Shown: piece by piece, positions 7,046-8,819 of the stretch | How the letters are laid out: each line of letters begins with the position of its first letter | Numbering within the stretch: position 1 is the stretch's first letter | NCBI GenBank assembly: GCA_019090765.1 | Contig: JAHRVJ010000182.1 | Location: 1 to 8,819 of the forward strand | Reading direction: 5' to 3' | Source of the DNA: Ilumatobacteraceae bacterium | GTDB lineage: Bacteria; Actinomycetota; Acidimicrobiia; Acidimicrobiales; Ilumatobacteraceae | DNA: 8,819 bases | The notes under the pieces: model-generated | The model's input: only the letters and a program-made list of their open reading frames with translations | Databases searched by the model: none | What the model was told of the DNA's origin: nothing | Made by a program: the position numbers and the translations under genes

Positions 7046-8365
7046 TCAGGGGCCGGTGAATACCCCTTCATTGTTCGCCGCGAACTGTTCCTTCGGGTTG
7101 TAGTCGCTTCCGCCCTCTTGCTCCCAGCGCGCCAACTCTGCACGCCCAACCACAAACCAGTGAACTTCGTCGGGGCCATCGGCAAGCCGTAGGGTGCGCT
7201 GCGCCGTATACATGTCAGCCAGCGGTGTCCACTGCGACAGGCCGGTTGCGCCGTGCATCTGAATTGCCTTGTCGATAATCTCACAGACCCGAATCGGCAC
7301 CATTGCCTTGACGGCACTGACCCAAACACGAGCCTCGGCATTGCCGAGTTCGTCCATTGCCTTCGCTGCTGTCAGCACCATCCGCCGCATTGACTCCAGC
7401 TCGATCCGTGACTGAGCGATCATCTGGACATTGCCGCCAAGGTTGCCAATTCGCTTCCCGAAGGCTTCGCGAGACAAGCCACGCTTGACCATCAGCTCAA
7501 TCGCCCGATCGCCAGCGCCGACGGCGCGCATGCAATGGTGGATCCGCCCAGGGCCCAACCGCAACTGTGAAATCTCGAAGCCGCGGCCCTCACCCAGCAA
7601 TATGTTCTCGTAAGGCACGCGGACATCTTCGAAACGAATGTGCATGTGACCATGCGGGGCATCGTCCTTACCGAACACATGCATCGGTCCTACGACCTTT
7701 ACCCCAGGGGCATCCATCGGTACGAGGATCTGCGATTGGCGTTGGTGGGCAGGACCGTCAGGGTTGGTCTGGACCATTGTGATCATGATCTTGCATCGAG
7801 GGTCGCCAGCGCCGGAGATGAAGTACTTCTCTCCGGTGATAACCCACTCGTCGCCGTCACGAACCGCCTGGCACGAGATGTTCTTTGCGTCAGAGGATGC
7901 GAGGTCCGGCTCAGTCATCGCGAACGCAGAGCGGATCTCACCCCGAAGCAGCGGCTCAAGCCACATCGCCTTCTGTTCGGGAGTACCGATGCGTTCGAGT
8001 ACCTCCATGTTGCCCGTATCAGGGGCGTTGCAGTTCATCGACTCCGAAGCGAGCGGGTTCTTACCCAACTCCATGGCGATGTACGCATAGTCGAGGTTCT
8101 TCAGACCCCATCCGGTTTCAGCATCGGGGAGGAAGAAGTTCCACAGGCCCTGCGCCTTCGCTTTGTCTTTCACCGACTCGAGTAGCTCCAGCTGACCTGG
8201 TGCGTACGCCCATCGGTCAGGACGATCGTCCCCGAGCCGGTAGAACTCCTCGCTGACCGGGTCGACCTCTTCGGCGACGAACTTCTTCACCTGCTCAAAC
8301 AGCGGTTGCGCCGCGTCCGACATCCGAAGGTCGTACATCTCAAAGGTCGATTCAAGTCCAGCCAT
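7046..8365 (-). CDS. Acyl-CoA dehydrogenase, ACAD10/ACAD11-like
   Basis: This FAD-dependent cytosolic enzyme introduces the alpha,beta double bond into acyl-CoA thioesters, the first step of beta-oxidation, passing electrons to electron-transfer flavoprotein. It is full length at 439 residues. FAMTEPDLASSD (148-159) is the acyl-CoA dehydrogenase signature at the FAD site. The middle beta domain holds the GKDDAPHGHMHIRFEDVRVP stretch. LGPGRIHHCMRAVG (270-283) and QMHGATGLS (369-377) are further conserved blocks. Where many family members have Glu-Gly as catalytic base, this one has D396-G397 in LADGPDEVH, a form seen in the ACAD10/11 branch. Chain-length preference cannot be read from sequence. 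The ATG at 8363-8365 has a strong AGGGAG (8372-8377) six bases upstream. It converges on the acetyltransferase gene with 18 nt between stops and no visible terminator. Confidence 0.95.
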   Translation of the reverse strand: MAGLESTFEMYDLRMSDAAQPLFEQVKKFVAEEVDPVSEEFYRLGDDRPDRWAYAPGQLELLESVKDKAKAQGLWNFFLPDAETGWGLKNLDYAYIAMELGKNPLASESMNCNAPDTGNMEVLERIGTPEQKAMWLEPLLRGEIRSAFAMTEPDLASSDAKNISCQAVRDGDEWVITGEKYFISGAGDPRCKIMITMVQTNPDGPAHQRQSQILVPMDAPGVKVVGPMHVFGKDDAPHGHMHIRFEDVRVPYENILLGEGRGFEISQLRLGPGRIHHCMRAVGAGDRAIELMVKRGLSREAFGKRIGNLGGNVQMIAQSRIELESMRRMVLTAAKAMDELGNAEARVWVSAVKAMVPIRVCEIIDKAIQMHGATGLSQWTPLADMYTAQRTLRLADGPDEVHWFVVGRAELARWEQEGGSDYNPKEQFAANNEGVFTGP

Positions 8366-8371
8366 TACTTA

Positions 8372-8377
8372 CTCCCT
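8372..8377 (-). promoter_or_regulatory. Ribosome binding site of the acyl-CoA dehydrogenase gene
   Basis: On the minus strand this reads AGGGAG with a six-base spacer (TAAGTA) to the ATG at 8363-8365, a near-ideal arrangement that fixes the start. Confidence 0.75.
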
Positions 8378-8409
8378 GGGTCACGTAGTTTCCCCCGAAT
8401 CTACTTCCG

Positions 8410-8454
8410 CCCTAATCAAACGGATGGGGTCTGACCCCATCCGTTTGATTAGGG
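8410..8454. repeat. Perfect 45-nt palindrome, REP-like or terminator-like
   Basis: The arms at 8410-8431 and 8433-8454 are exact reverse complements around a single central base at 8432. The core reads GGGGTCTGACCCC. The hairpin would have 22 perfect pairs, minus whatever opens to form a loop. Neither strand has a run of T after it, so it is not a standard intrinsic terminator, although it could still block transcription or protect an mRNA end. Dispersed palindromes with GGGGTC...GACCCC cores are common as short interspersed repeats (REP/MITE-like) in bacteria, which I consider the likelier origin. It overlaps the TAA (8449-8451) of the upstream gene and lies 45 nt before the acyl-CoA dehydrogenase start. 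Confidence 0.85.
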
Positions 8455-8819
8455 GGCTTCGATTGGGACGTATCTGACCCGCGGTGCTGAGGTCGCCTCT
8501 TGCACTTCAACGGGCACGCCGAGGGCCAGCGCCAAATCAAGCAGATGCTCTTGGAGCACCGCAAGCTCATGGACGAACGCGAGCTGCAGGGCCCGCTGCT
8601 GCGACTTGGTGTCGCGCAAAGCCGTGTCGATGTCATCAATCCGGTTCGTCAGAACAAACGGCGCAGACCCTGCAACTCCGTTGACGAGCGCATCGGAGAT
8701 CACCAGCACGCCCTGCCGCAGTTGGACGCCGACGTTGCGGAGTTCACGTCGCTGATCATTGTCAAGAGGGTCCGCGGTCGTCCCGCGGCGTGCGATATTC
8801 GCCGCATCGTGAGTCAAGA
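8449..8819 (-). CDS. Hypothetical protein, C-terminal part (runs off the right edge)
   Basis: About 123 codons are open from the right edge to a TAA at 8449-8451. The codons are GC-rich at third positions, like the neighbouring genes. A TTG at 8815-8817 could be a start, but nothing shows it is one, so the gene probably begins outside the window. The chain is mostly helical: RELRNVGVQLRQGVLVISDALV, then TNRIDDIDTALRDTKSQQRALQLAFVHE and LAVLQEHLLDLALALGVPVEV, which suggests a helical bundle or coiled coil. No membrane segment, cysteine cluster or catalytic motif is visible, and I do not recognise the family. The stop codon and last few bases lie inside the palindrome at 8410-8454, so insertion of that element may have set the C-terminus. 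Confidence 0.65.
   Translation of the reverse strand, partial: LTHDAANIARRGTTADPLDNDQRRELRNVGVQLRQGVLVISDALVNGVAGSAPFVLTNRIDDIDTALRDTKSQQRALQLAFVHELAVLQEHLLDLALALGVPVEVQEATSAPRVRYVPIEAP

Noticed and set aside
7640..8185. A 181-codon plus-strand open frame inside the acyl-CoA dehydrogenase gene.
   Set aside because: It is a shadow of a clearly conserved enzyme on the other strand and shows no family motif.

Overview
The window most likely comes from a high-GC actinobacterium, and the protein set would suit an uncultured or marine member of the Acidimicrobiia. This rests on GTG starts, an Eis-type acetyltransferase, a Bax-inhibitor-1 protein of the form common in Actinobacteria, and a short SigA/HrdB-like sigma factor. 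The lineage is inferred from family resemblance and was not tested by any search.

Left part, minus strand (1-4418): a Bax-inhibitor-1/YccA membrane protein is followed after 12 nt by a small membrane protein with an HENVH zinc-protease-like motif. After a 166-nt gap comes nirB, the full-length large subunit of the siroheme NAD(P)H nitrite reductase. The start of nirD, the Rieske-type small subunit, lies 80 nt beyond nirB and runs off the left edge. NirB and NirD together reduce nitrite to ammonium in the cytosol, so this end belongs to nitrogen assimilation. The gap before nirB carries a palindrome and a duplicated 11-mer that look like a regulator site. The nirB-nirD gap carries a 12-nt direct repeat.

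Middle, plus strand (4784-7027): across a 365-nt divergent intergenic region lies a primary-like (group 1 or 2) sigma-70 factor, followed by an Eis-family GNAT acetyltransferase.

Right part, minus strand (7046-8819): an acyl-CoA dehydrogenase resembling ACAD10/11 converges on the acetyltransferase gene with 18 nt between the stops. Upstream of it is the C-terminal part of an unrecognised helical protein. A perfect 45-nt palindrome (22-bp arms, one central base) sits between them and contains the stop codon of that protein.

No rRNA, tRNA, CRISPR array, complete insertion sequence or phage gene was seen. This is mostly ordinary chromosomal housekeeping and metabolic content. The items most worth a second look are the palindrome at 8410-8454, the repeats flanking nirB, and the HExxH membrane protein.
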